Shown in pieces: positions 44,993 through 52,885 of a stretch of 64,000 nucleotides of DNA (positions are counted from its first letter, which is position 1; every line of letters begins with the position of its first letter). Location of the stretch: positions 11,222,001 through 11,286,000 of the forward strand of contig NZ_CP108394.1 of NCBI RefSeq assembly GCF_041435215.1, given 5' to 3'. Under the pieces are notes generated by a model. It did not search any database, had not been told where the DNA came from, and saw nothing but the letters and a program-made list of their open reading frames with translations. The position numbers were made by a program, and so were the translations under genes. The DNA comes from Streptomyces sp. NBC_01314. GTDB taxonomy: Bacteria; Actinomycetota; Actinomycetes; Streptomycetales; Streptomycetaceae.

Positions 44993-45301
44993 TCACAGCA
45001 GCGCGCGCGGCCCCGCGGGACGCCGCGGGCCGTGGCCGTGCCGGGTGACCATGGCGATCTCGCGCCGGGCCGCCGCGGCTATGTCGATGATGCGCTCGGC
45101 GTGCGGCAGCAGCCGTAACCCCGCGTCCGTGAGGGAGAGCCGGCGCCTGCTGCGGTCGAACAGTTCGGCTCCCACGGCTTCTTCGAGGTTCTTGATCTGT
45201 GTGGTCACGGTCGACTGCGCGTAGTGGAGGTTCCTGGCGGCCCGCGTGATGCTCAACTCGGTCGCCACCTCACAGAACGCGCGCAGCTGCTGCAACTGCA
45301 T
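44993..45301 (-). CDS. Truncated LysR-type regulator (DNA-binding domain only), TTA-containing
   Basis: 102 residues. The first 60 are a typical LysR winged HTH (LRAFCEVATELSITRAARNLHYAQS, quoted here as its two ends LRAFCEVA and NLHYAQS, then FDRSRRRLSLTDAG). The effector-binding domain of about 200 residues is absent, and the stop is followed directly by a terminator, so this is not a simple frameshift. AGGGGG precedes the ATG. Codon 62 is TTA (45116-45118). It may act as a standalone DNA-binding protein or interfere with full-length LysR proteins. Confidence 0.82.
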   Translation of the reverse strand: MQLQQLRAFCEVATELSITRAARNLHYAQSTVTTQIKNLEEAVGAELFDRSRRRLSLTDAGLRLLPHAERIIDIAAAARREIAMVTRHGHGPRRPAGPRALL

Positions 45302-45407
45302 GAACCAGCCCCCTTTTTCTTCACACCCGCACGGCGTGCCGCCACCCCAATAATATACCAACCAACCCGTTTTTTTGGGGGTCGTCGGCCGGGCAGATCC
45401 GGGCACG

Positions 45408-45815
45408 TCAGTCGGACATCGCGGCCGGCGACATCAGATCCCGGGCGATCTGGGGCAGCACCCGGTCCAGGAGAGCGTGGCCGTGGACGGCGCCCTCGGC
45501 GGTGCGCGGCACCTCGTCCACGGCCACGGCGTGCGCGTACAGCTCCGGCAGATTGCGCTGGCAGGCGGCGAGCACGGCCCGGCGCCCGGAGATCTCCTGG
45601 CGGGGCGCCGGCGCCACGAACACCGCGACGACCGATCTGCCCAGCTCGGGCAGATCGGTCAGGACCACGGCGCACTCCCGCACACAGGACAGCTCCAGCA
45701 GCTCCCCTTCCAGGGCGAAGAATCCCCTCTCGAGGTCCACCTCCGGGGCGTCCTCGAACAGGTCGGGAAGATCGGGAAGGTCGGGCGGGCCGGGCGTGTG
45801 CGCGGTGGCGGTCAT
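45408..45815 (-). CDS. Standalone ANL C-terminal-domain-like protein (135 aa)
   Basis: 135 residues resembling only the C-terminal lid domain of an adenylate-forming enzyme: LERGFFALEGELLELSCVRECAVV, quoted here as the LELSCVRECAV core, then PRTAEGAVHGHALL at the position of the catalytic PRTxxGK loop, without lysine. It is similar in order to the C-terminus of the preceding gene (LNLPCLRDSAVV ... PTGRIRT), indicating duplication. The ATG overlaps that gene's stop (ATGA). It cannot be a complete ligase; a regulatory or scaffold role is possible. Confidence 0.7.
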   Translation of the reverse strand: MTATAHTPGPPDLPDLPDLFEDAPEVDLERGFFALEGELLELSCVRECAVVLTDLPELGRSVVAVFVAPAPRQEISGRRAVLAACQRNLPELYAHAVAVDEVPRTAEGAVHGHALLDRVLPQIARDLMSPAAMSD

Positions 45816-47422
45816 GCGGAGATCTCCTGGTGCACGCTCTGCTCCAGCTGGAGGTTGAGGGTGATGATGGGGACCACCGCCTCCAGCAGTTCGGCGGTCC
45901 TGATCCGGCCGGTCGGGCTGTAGGGGATGGCGTCGACGGCGATCACGTGGGCCGGGATCGACGGCACCCGGCGGGCGCAGGCCGTTTTCAGGGCCGTATG
46001 ACCGCTGACCTCGCGCCCGACGGCGACGGCGATGAACGGGACGACAAGGGCGTCGCCCCCCAGCGCGGGCAGATCGACCCGCACCACGGCGCTGTCGCGC
46101 AGGCAGGGCAGGTTCAGCAGGTCCGACTCCAGACGGAACAGCGCGGCGTCCATGGCGCCGTCCCGGGCCGCCGCCGGCACGCCCGAGCCGCGGCCGGTCA
46201 GGACGAGCCGGCCCTGCTCGTCGAGCAGGCCGAGGTCGTCGGTCACCAGGAAGCGCTGCCGGCCCGCGCCCGCGTCGAGGGTGACGAAGGCGTCCTCGCC
46301 GTCGAGGTAACCGTCCATCACCTGGTGGCCGCGCACGGCGATACGGCCCGGGCGCCCGGCGGGCAGCACGGCGCCCGCGTGGTCGAGCACCACGACGGTG
46401 GTACCGAGCCCCGCCCGCCCGCTGCGCGCCCGGGTGACCTGCGACTCCTCCGGCGTGAGAACCGAGACGAGGCCGGCCTCGGGTGTGCTGTGGACCAGGT
46501 GCAGTACCGGGCCGAGCCGCTCCCAGGCCGCGTCGACCGCCCAGCGGCCCAGGTGGGTGCCGGGCGTCACCACGCAGCGCAGCCCCAAGGCGTGCACCGA
46601 CGCGTCCGGGGCCGGGTGGGCGAGCAGCGCGAGGAGCACCCCGGGGTCCAGCACCGCGGTGGTGACCCGTTCGGAAGCGAGCTGCGCGGCCAGGGCCGCG
46701 GGATCGCGCATGGCCCCCAGCACCACGGTGGCGCCGACCGCGAGCAGAGTACGCGTCAGCTGCAGGGCCAGAGGCTGCCACAGGGACGCGGCCACGAGAT
46801 GGACGTCGTGCGCGTCGAACCCGAACTCCTCGACCAGGTCGATCAGCGCGCGGGCCTCGGCCGCGGCGGCGCGCACCGCGACGCGCGGCCGGGACCCGCC
46901 GGGCACGACGGTGAGCCACTCGCGGTGCAGGGGAGCGGGAAGCCGCAGCGGCTCGCTCTCCAGCAGCGCCAGGAAATCCGGCCGCGTCCGCGGCGCCCCG
47001 GCCGTCCGCCCCGCCCCGTGACCGCTCCCGCCGTCCAGGACGACCCGCAGCGCCCTGTCCGCGCCCGGCCACGCGCAGCGCTCCAGCCGCGGCTCGAGCT
47101 CGGGGGAGACGAACACCGCGCAGGGGCCGAGCAGTTCGAGTGCGGCCAGGAGCCGGTCCGGCTCCTGCGCCGGGTCCAGCCCCGTGCAGGGGATACCGAG
47201 CGTGGCGCAGGCCGCCATGGCGACCGTGAGCTCCCAGCGCGGGCCGCAGAGGAAGACCGCGCGGAGCGGGCGGGCGTCGGGCAGCGCGCTCACCAGACCC
47301 GCGGCGAACCGGTCCACCGCGTCGGCGAACCGGGCCCAGGACAGGCGCGTCGCACCGTCCACGACGGCGTCGGCGTCCGGGCGGACGGCCGCGTGCCGGC
47401 GGATGTCCTCAAGCTTGATCAT
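45812..47422 (-). CDS. Degenerate adenylate-forming ligase (ANL pseudoenzyme)
   Basis: 536 residues with the overall plan of an AMP-binding ligase: N-terminal FADAVDRFAAGL, middle HLVAASLWQPLALQLTRTLL, GRIAVRGHQVMDGYL and DDLGLLDEQGRLVLTGRG. The phosphate loop that should read SGTTGxPK is replaced by VVPGGSRPRVAV, and the catalytic lysine near the C-terminus is arginine (SPTGRIRTAEL). Normal ATP-dependent activation is unlikely. GGAG precedes the ATG at 47422 and an ARE-like operator lies 67 bp upstream. Its controlled, coupled expression argues against a simple pseudogene. Confidence 0.78.
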   Translation of the reverse strand: MIKLEDIRRHAAVRPDADAVVDGATRLSWARFADAVDRFAAGLVSALPDARPLRAVFLCGPRWELTVAMAACATLGIPCTGLDPAQEPDRLLAALELLGPCAVFVSPELEPRLERCAWPGADRALRVVLDGGSGHGAGRTAGAPRTRPDFLALLESEPLRLPAPLHREWLTVVPGGSRPRVAVRAAAAEARALIDLVEEFGFDAHDVHLVAASLWQPLALQLTRTLLAVGATVVLGAMRDPAALAAQLASERVTTAVLDPGVLLALLAHPAPDASVHALGLRCVVTPGTHLGRWAVDAAWERLGPVLHLVHSTPEAGLVSVLTPEESQVTRARSGRAGLGTTVVVLDHAGAVLPAGRPGRIAVRGHQVMDGYLDGEDAFVTLDAGAGRQRFLVTDDLGLLDEQGRLVLTGRGSGVPAAARDGAMDAALFRLESDLLNLPCLRDSAVVRVDLPALGGDALVVPFIAVAVGREVSGHTALKTACARRVPSIPAHVIAVDAIPYSPTGRIRTAELLEAVVPIITLNLQLEQSVHQEISA

Positions 47423-47488
47423 GGCTTCTCCGTGGGTGAGCCCCGGCTTCAGCGCAGGCCCCCGCGGAGCCCGACCCCAGAGAAACAA

Positions 47489-47506
47489 ACCCGCATGCGG
47501 GTTTTC
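47489..47506. promoter_or_regulatory. ARE-like palindromic operator 3
   Basis: A perfect AAACCCGCATGCGGGTTT palindrome, identical in 18 bp to site 1, 67 bp upstream of the degenerate ligase. The divergent shikimate kinase gene begins 320 bp away and could share it. Confidence 0.85.
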
Positions 47507-47826
47507 AAGCGGCATCGGAAAGTGTGATGAAAGGCCACCGCTGTGTCAGGTGCCCCTGCCGTCACGCACCCGCGGCCCCGCACAATCCCCGCACCGGCAC
47601 ACCCATCCCACCCGGAGGCCCCCTTGCCGAACGACCGGCCCGCCCCCCACCCGCACGCCACCGGCCCCACCCCGCCGGGCCCCCCTCCGCCGTTTCGCCC
47701 CCGCGACGAACAGGGCGGCCCGCACACTCCACACACCGCCCCCCACCCGCCCCCCACCGCCCAACGCGAGGCCGCCGCCGTTCCTGCCGTTCCTGCCGTT
47801 CCCGGCGGGCACGGGGGTGGACCGGC
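47507..47826. other. Intergenic region, proline-codon-like low complexity
   Basis: The gap between operator 3 and shikimate kinase. Frames here are poly-proline/histidine and lack ribosome sites; no gene is supported. Confidence 0.5.
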
Positions 47827-48342
47827 ATGAGGCCCGTCGCGGTACTGGTAGGACTGCCCGGAGCGGGCAAATCAACCGTGGGACGCCTCATGGCCGACCG
47901 GCTCGGGGTCGGATTCCGCGACACCGACGCCGACATCGAGGACCGCACCGGACGATCCGTCGCGGCACTCTTCGCCTCCGGCGGCGAACAGCGGTTCCGC
48001 GCACTGGAGCGGGCCGCGGTCCGCGCCGCACTCGCCGAGCACGACGGTGTCCTGGCGCTGGGCGGGGGCGCCGTCGTCGACCCGGCCACGCGCACACTGC
48101 TCCGGGGCGGCCCGGTGATCCATGTCGACGCCGACGTCCAGGAAGTGCTGGACCGCGGGGATGCCGCCGCGGGACGCCCGCTGCTCCACGGCGACGCCGC
48201 CGCCCGGCTCCGGGAACTGGCCGTCAGGCGTGCGCCGCTCTACCGCGAGGTCGCCCGCGTCAGGGTGGGCGTCCAGGGCAGGAGCCCCGCACAGGTCACC
48301 CTCGCGGCCCTCGCGGCACTCGGGCTCCATCCGGCCGCCTGA
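47827..48342 (+). CDS. aroK: Shikimate kinase
   Basis: 171 residues with Walker A GLPGAGKST, DTDADIE, the FRALE segment with the shikimate-binding arginine, LALGGGAV, and the lid arginines in GRPLL and RAPLYREVA. It phosphorylates shikimate at O3 with ATP. GGGGGTGGA precedes the ATG. It is the only plus-strand biosynthetic gene in the right arm and a dedicated copy for the cluster alongside DAHP synthase and chorismate synthase. DHQ dehydratase, shikimate dehydrogenase and EPSP synthase are not in the window. Confidence 0.92.
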   Translation: MRPVAVLVGLPGAGKSTVGRLMADRLGVGFRDTDADIEDRTGRSVAALFASGGEQRFRALERAAVRAALAEHDGVLALGGGAVVDPATRTLLRGGPVIHVDADVQEVLDRGDAAAGRPLLHGDAAARLRELAVRRAPLYREVARVRVGVQGRSPAQVTLAALAALGLHPAA

Positions 48343-48453
48343 CCCCCGCCGGAGCGCACCCGCGTCCGGACGCAGGCTCCGCCGCCCGCTCCGCTACCCG
48401 CGGCGAACGGCGTTCACCCGGCCGCCGCCTGCGCCTCCAGCTTCACCACGCTT

Positions 48454-49113
48454 TTAAGAGGGGGAGGATGTCAAGCGCTCCATCAGCCGCTTGCCGCGGC
48501 CGGAGGAGGTGTCGAGCCGCGCCAAAGTCTCAGGTGTCGCGATCGAGCGCGCGACGGCGCTGTAGAGCACCGCGATCCGTTCCTCCAGATCACCGCGGTC
48601 GTTCATCACCTCCGACATGAGCTGGACCCCGCCGAACGCTCCGACGATCATCTGCGCGGCGTCGTTCACCTCGACGTCCGGCAGCAGTTCGCCCAGCCGC
48701 TCCGCCTCGGTGAGAATCCTCAGGTGCTCCTCGATCCACGCCTGGTACGGGACCCGGCGGTTGATCTCGTGCACCTGGTCCACCGCGAGCCGGATGCTGC
48801 CCTGCAGCAGCCGGTCGAAGGTCAGCCGGTGAGCCACCAGCAGCCCGATGTCCATGGCCTCCTGCAACTGCACCGTGGGCTCGCGGGGCGGCACCTCCAG
48901 ATACTGGATCTGGCCGCTCACCTGCTCGTCCAGCACGGCCTGGGCGAGTTCCACCTTGGACGTGAAGTGGAAGTAGAAGGCCCCCTTCGTCACCCCGCAC
49001 CGGTTGTAGACGTCCTGGATCGTGGCCCCCGCGTAACCGTGTTCCGCGAAGACCTCCCCGGCCGCATCCAAGATCGCCCGTCGTGTCCTGAGCGCTCGCT
49101 CCTGCCGTGCCAC
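48454..49113 (-). CDS. Gamma-butyrolactone receptor-like TetR repressor (ArpA family)
   Basis: 219 residues from a GTG at 49113 with AGGGGAGGT upstream. The N-terminal TetR HTH (RRAILDAAGEVFAEHGYAG ... CGVTKGAFYFHF) and the C-terminal region match autoregulator receptors such as ArpA, ScbR and their pseudo-receptors. These repress by binding palindromic ARE elements and release on gamma-butyrolactone or antibiotic ligands. An ARE-like site lies 93 bp upstream of its own start and three more precede other genes. No AfsA-type butyrolactone synthase is in the window. It is probably the master repressor of the cluster. Confidence 0.92.
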   Translation of the reverse strand: MARQERALRTRRAILDAAGEVFAEHGYAGATIQDVYNRCGVTKGAFYFHFTSKVELAQAVLDEQVSGQIQYLEVPPREPTVQLQEAMDIGLLVAHRLTFDRLLQGSIRLAVDQVHEINRRVPYQAWIEEHLRILTEAERLGELLPDVEVNDAAQMIVGAFGGVQLMSEVMNDRGDLEERIAVLYSAVARSIATPETLARLDTSSGRGKRLMERLTSSPS

Positions 49114-49205
49114 GCGACCTCCCCTCTGTACTCGGGCCGCCCAGGGCGGAACGGCTTCCTGTGACCTACGGCGAGCCCGCTCCCGATCTCGACATTCACA
49201 AAAAC

Positions 49206-49223
49206 AAACCCGCATGCCTGTAC
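49206..49223. promoter_or_regulatory. ARE-like palindromic operator 4 (autoregulatory)
   Basis: AAACCCGCATGCCTGTAC shares the left half and core with sites 1 and 3; the right half is diverged. It lies 93 bp upstream of the TetR start, consistent with autoregulation. Confidence 0.78.
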
Positions 49224-49396
49224 CTTATCGGCCGCAATGGGGATCATCCAGAGCCCCTGGACCATGCGTCCCCCACCCGCCGGGAAATCACCCGCGCCGC
49301 CACCCCGCCACCCCGGTCCGCCGGACCCGGCAACCGCCGGACCCGGCCCGGGCGACCGGCGGCCCGACGCGGCAGAAGAAACACCCGGGAAGCCCC

Positions 49397-50644
49397 TCAC
49401 CCTCCTCCATGGAGGAGGCCGGCACCACCATGAACGACGCCCACGCTGAAGGCATTGTGCAAAGTGCCGCCCAGCAGCAGAGCACCGGCGGACTGCAGAA
49501 CCTGGTCCTGGGCGATGACGTGCTGGCACATCGTGTTCAGATCCCGCAGCCAGCGGTCCAGCACGGAAGGCCGGTACACAGCGGCCGTAGCCGCCAGGTC
49601 GAACAGCTCCGACACCACCGACCGGGCAGTACGAAAGGCGTTCAACCGCGCCAGCACCGTAGCCGCCTGCTCCTCACGGGTCGGCACATCCCCGGCCTCA
49701 AGGATCTCCCACTGCTCACGCAGACTGCCGTAGACGGCATACCGGGCCGCCGACAGATCCATCTCGGCCCGCGCGACGACCGTCTGGACACGGTAGGTCT
49801 CCGACCACGGCATCCCGGTGGCACTGTCGACCCTGGTGGCAGCCATCTGCCGGATGTGGTCGATCGCCGCGCGAGCCACGCCCAGCGGCACACCAGGCAT
49901 GTTCCGCAGCACCGCGTCCGCGGTGGCCGCGGCCCCGGTGATCCGGGGCGCCGCGAAACTGAACGTGTACTCCTCCGGCACAAACAGGTCGTCCGCGCGG
50001 TAGTCCCTGCTGCCGGAGGCGGCCAGACCCGTGCTGTACCAGGTGTCCTGGACCAGAAAGTCCCCCACGGGCGCCACGACGATCCGCCAGTTGCCCGGCG
50101 CACCGGCCGGACCGGCCTCCAACTCGCCGTCCCGCGTGACCAGAACACCGCCCACGACCCAGGTGCTGTGGGTGATGCCACTGCCGAAACGCCACTGCCC
50201 GGTCACCCGGTAGCCGCCCGGCACCCGCTCGGCCCGGCCCATCGGCATGATCGCACCGGCGGTGACGGCATCAGGATCGGCCAGCAGTCGGCGCGCCACA
50301 TCCTCACCGAGAAAACCCGCGTAGATCGGAGTGTCCATACCGATCATCGCGCACCAGGCGGCGGACGCGTCCCCCGTGGCAAGAGCCTCGATGACCTCCG
50401 TCTGCTCGACCGCGTCAAGCTCGGGACCACCCCACGCCCTGGGCACGGCCATCCGGAACACCCCGGTCCCACGCAGCAGATCGACCACGTCGGGCGGCAG
50501 TCGCCGGCCGTTCTCCATCTCCTGCGAGCGTTCCCGCAGCCTCGGCGCGAGGGCCCGCGCCCGCGCCAGAACGTCCTCCGCCGTGACAGGGACCCCCTGC
50601 GCCGCGGAGGCGGAGGCGGAGTCCAGCAGATCCATCAGGCTCAT
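49397..50644 (-). CDS. Acyl-CoA-dehydrogenase-fold flavin monooxygenase (HsaA/nitrososynthase-like group D)
   Basis: 415 residues with the acyl-CoA dehydrogenase fold: GTGVFRMAVPRAWGGPELD, GYRVTGQWRFGSG in the middle barrel and LLLGGTLHNAFSVGVVHGG at the C-terminus. The typical dehydrogenase glutamate region is not evident; the pattern is that of two-component FMN-dependent oxygenases (HsaA, ActVA-ORF5, DszC, KijD3 nitrososynthase). It would use reduced FMN from a separate reductase, for which the gene at 11098-11682 is a candidate. The reaction could be ring C-hydroxylation or N-oxidation. GGGAGAG precedes the ATG. Confidence 0.83.
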   Translation of the reverse strand: MSLMDLLDSASASAAQGVPVTAEDVLARARALAPRLRERSQEMENGRRLPPDVVDLLRGTGVFRMAVPRAWGGPELDAVEQTEVIEALATGDASAAWCAMIGMDTPIYAGFLGEDVARRLLADPDAVTAGAIMPMGRAERVPGGYRVTGQWRFGSGITHSTWVVGGVLVTRDGELEAGPAGAPGNWRIVVAPVGDFLVQDTWYSTGLAASGSRDYRADDLFVPEEYTFSFAAPRITGAAATADAVLRNMPGVPLGVARAAIDHIRQMAATRVDSATGMPWSETYRVQTVVARAEMDLSAARYAVYGSLREQWEILEAGDVPTREEQAATVLARLNAFRTARSVVSELFDLAATAAVYRPSVLDRWLRDLNTMCQHVIAQDQVLQSAGALLLGGTLHNAFSVGVVHGGAGLLHGGG

Positions 50645-50691
50645 GTGCCGCTCTCCCAGCGTCCGTTGTCTCTCATACGGCTCGGATGTGT

Positions 50692-50725
50692 GCCATGCCG
50701 TCCGGCCCGGCCCGGACGGCATGGC
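50692..50725. terminator. Hairpin terminator after FAD-linked oxidase gene
   Basis: GCCATGCCGTCCGG pairs perfectly over 14 bp with CCGGACGGCATGGC around a 6-base loop, between the oxidase stop and the next minus-strand gene. Confidence 0.85.
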
Positions 50726-50748
50726 GGCCCGCACGGTGCGGGCGGTGC

Positions 50749-52260
50749 TCACGCGTACCGCCCGGCGGCGATGACATGGTGGGGGTCGACGGCGTCCTTC
50801 AGCCGCCGGGCGAACGCCCGCGCCCCCACCCCCGGGGTCAGCCGGCCGGCCCAGCCGCTGTGCTCGATGTCGAGGCGGTAGGGAACGAACCCCTCGGCCG
50901 TGAAGAGCTCATAGAGCCGCTCCAGAGCCCCATGAGCGCGCGCGGCCTGCTCGGCGTCACGGGCGAACCCCATCGTCACGACACAGTCGACGACATCGGC
51001 GTTGAGAGCGTTGAACGTGACACCGCAGCGGATCCCGCTCTCCCCGCGCACCTGCCCGACCAGCTCATGAGCCCGTTCCAGCGCCGGCCCGGTGAAGGGA
51101 ACCAACGGCAGAAAGAGCAGAAAGCCGCCCTCCTCGTCGAACCGGCCGGCGGGCAGGCCCGTCTTCGCCTCGAACAGGGTGTCCGTCGTGTCGGGGTCAC
51201 CGGCATAGGCCCGCTCCACCCGTACGGCGCCGTCGTGGTTGCCGGCGGCCGGATCGGTGGCGTCGGTGTCCGACACCGCGCTGAACAGACCGGACCGCAC
51301 CGCTTCGGCGACGATGATCCCGGACAGCGCGTCCACCGCCTCAGCGGTCCCGTCGACACACACATGCACCAGATACTGCCCGGCCGGGCCGGCATAGGCC
51401 CTGGCCGCGGTCTCGTCGTACATCTTCACCACGCCACGGGTCAGGCCCTGGCTCACCCAGCGGCGCACCTCCGCGGTCGCGCACCGCACCTTGTCGGGAG
51501 TGAAGTTGAGCCGGACCACCCGCAGCGCCTCGGGCCTCGGCAGCAGCCGCACCGTGGCCGCGGTGACCACCCCGAGACTGGACTGGACGAACAGCTGCAC
51601 CAGCGAAGGACCGAGACCGTGGACGTGGACCGGGGTCGCCCAGCCGGGCTCGGGCCACCAGCCGACCCGGATCAGCTCACCGCTCGGCAGAACGACCTCA
51701 ACGCCCGTCAGATCCTCCGTGCGCTGGTGGCGCAGCCCCACACCACGGTCCAGGGCGTTACCCACCACACTGGTGTGCGCGGAGGAAGCGGTCACGTTCA
51801 CCATGCGTTCGGTGCCCTGCAGGAGCTTCGCGAGCCGGGCCTGGCTCACACCGGGCTCCACCACAGCCCAGCCCCGGGCCACGTCGATGCCGCGGATCCG
51901 GTCGAGACCGGACAGATCGAGCACGACCGCCCCGTCCCCGGCAGGCTCACGCGAACCCAGTCCCCAGTTGCCCCCGGTACTGAAAACATGCAGAGGAACG
52001 CGGGCCCCGCCGTCCGCGAACAGCCCGACGACCCGCTGCACCTCCTCGGCGGTACGCGGACGCACCACACCATGGACATCCCGCGCCCGGTACAACCCGG
52101 CGTTCGGCCCCAGCACGGAGGCCGGCCCCCCACCGCTCCCATCCCAAGAACGTGTGACCCGGTCGGCGCCCACGACGCGTGCGGCCCTGTCCAGCACAAC
52201 CTCCACGCCCGCACCGGCGGACGCCTCGGGCTGCAGATCGGTCACAGAACGAACGGTCAT
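50749..52260 (-). CDS. FAD-linked oxidase of the VAO/PCMH family
   Basis: 503 residues. The FAD-binding PCMH domain starts near residue 55 (VVRPRTAEEVQRVV, FSTGGNWGLG), and SSAHTSVVGNALDRGVG follows. The C-terminus ends ARRLKDAVDPHHVIAAGRY, the typical 4-cresol dehydrogenase/vanillyl-alcohol-oxidase tail. These enzymes oxidise para-alkyl phenols or amines by hydride transfer to a usually covalent FAD. The ATG at 52260 is better spaced from GAGG than the GTG at 52266. It is the rightmost gene that looks biosynthetic, so the cluster edge is probably just beyond it. Confidence 0.87.
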   Translation of the reverse strand: MTVRSVTDLQPEASAGAGVEVVLDRAARVVGADRVTRSWDGSGGGPASVLGPNAGLYRARDVHGVVRPRTAEEVQRVVGLFADGGARVPLHVFSTGGNWGLGSREPAGDGAVVLDLSGLDRIRGIDVARGWAVVEPGVSQARLAKLLQGTERMVNVTASSAHTSVVGNALDRGVGLRHQRTEDLTGVEVVLPSGELIRVGWWPEPGWATPVHVHGLGPSLVQLFVQSSLGVVTAATVRLLPRPEALRVVRLNFTPDKVRCATAEVRRWVSQGLTRGVVKMYDETAARAYAGPAGQYLVHVCVDGTAEAVDALSGIIVAEAVRSGLFSAVSDTDATDPAAGNHDGAVRVERAYAGDPDTTDTLFEAKTGLPAGRFDEEGGFLLFLPLVPFTGPALERAHELVGQVRGESGIRCGVTFNALNADVVDCVVTMGFARDAEQAARAHGALERLYELFTAEGFVPYRLDIEHSGWAGRLTPGVGARAFARRLKDAVDPHHVIAAGRYA

Positions 52261-52633
52261 GGACACACCTCGGTTCCATCGCGCGTGAAGCGGTGAGGTC
52301 TACAGCGCCTGGGCAGACACGGCAGGCACCTACCGCCACGCTAGAAACCACGCCCCCGCACCTTCCCGGCGATCGCGCACGGACTCTGACGATTTCGCGC
52401 ACGCGTTCGGGACCACGCCGTTCCGGCCTGCCGGAACGCGACGCGGATGGCTGTGCGGTTCGCGCTGCCGTGAGCGGTTCGCGGTGAAGCGCGGGCCGTC
52501 GGGCCCGTCGACGACAGCCACATCCCGCTCAGAACACGCCCCGAGCGCGGCGCCTTCCGAGGCCGGCATCGCAGGAAATCCGGTCCACCGTTTCGTCCCG
52601 CCCCCCGCCCCCGCCGCCCTCCCGGCTGCCGCT
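52261..52633. other. Probable right boundary of the gene cluster
   Basis: 373 bp without a convincing gene. It separates the biosynthetic genes from a four-gene operon of envelope-type proteins. It presumably holds the oxidase promoter; no strong hairpin or known operator was found. Confidence 0.5.
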
Positions 52634-52885
52634 CTACTTGTTGCCGCGCAGTCTTCGGGCGCTGTCCCGGTCGAGGGTCGTCCCCGTCGTGGGGCGGCGG
52701 GACTTCGTCGTGAGCCGCTTGATGTCCTGGCCGAGCTGTTCGTTACGGGTCCTGCTGTGTTCGGCGTACTGCTGTTGCAGGTAGGCGGGCATGCCGGGTG
52801 GTGGCGGGGCCTGGCCCGCGGCGGTGACGGTCGCGATGATCTCGCCGACGTTCCAGGCCCTTTTGGCCTTGCTCCACAGGCTCAT
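52634..52885 (-). CDS. Small hypothetical protein (83 aa)
   Basis: An 83-residue hydrophilic protein starting MSLWSKAKRAWNVGEI, basic at the C-terminus (RDSARRLRGNK). The ATG overlaps the stop of the upstream membrane-protein gene (ATGA), so it is the last of four coupled genes. No family recognised. Confidence 0.7.
   Translation of the reverse strand: MSLWSKAKRAWNVGEIIATVTAAGQAPPPPGMPAYLQQQYAEHSRTRNEQLGQDIKRLTTKSRRPTTGTTLDRDSARRLRGNK

Noticed and set aside
45408..47072. A 554-codon minus-strand frame
   Set aside because: Only the last 135 codons (from ATG 45815) look like protein. The upstream part is an arginine/glycine-rich shadow of the ligase in the overlapping frame.
49401..49418. Operator palindrome CCTCCTCC-AT-GGAGGAGG
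   Set aside because: It lies in the last codons of the group D oxygenase gene and contains purine-rich coding sequence; it may form a hairpin but does not match the other operators.
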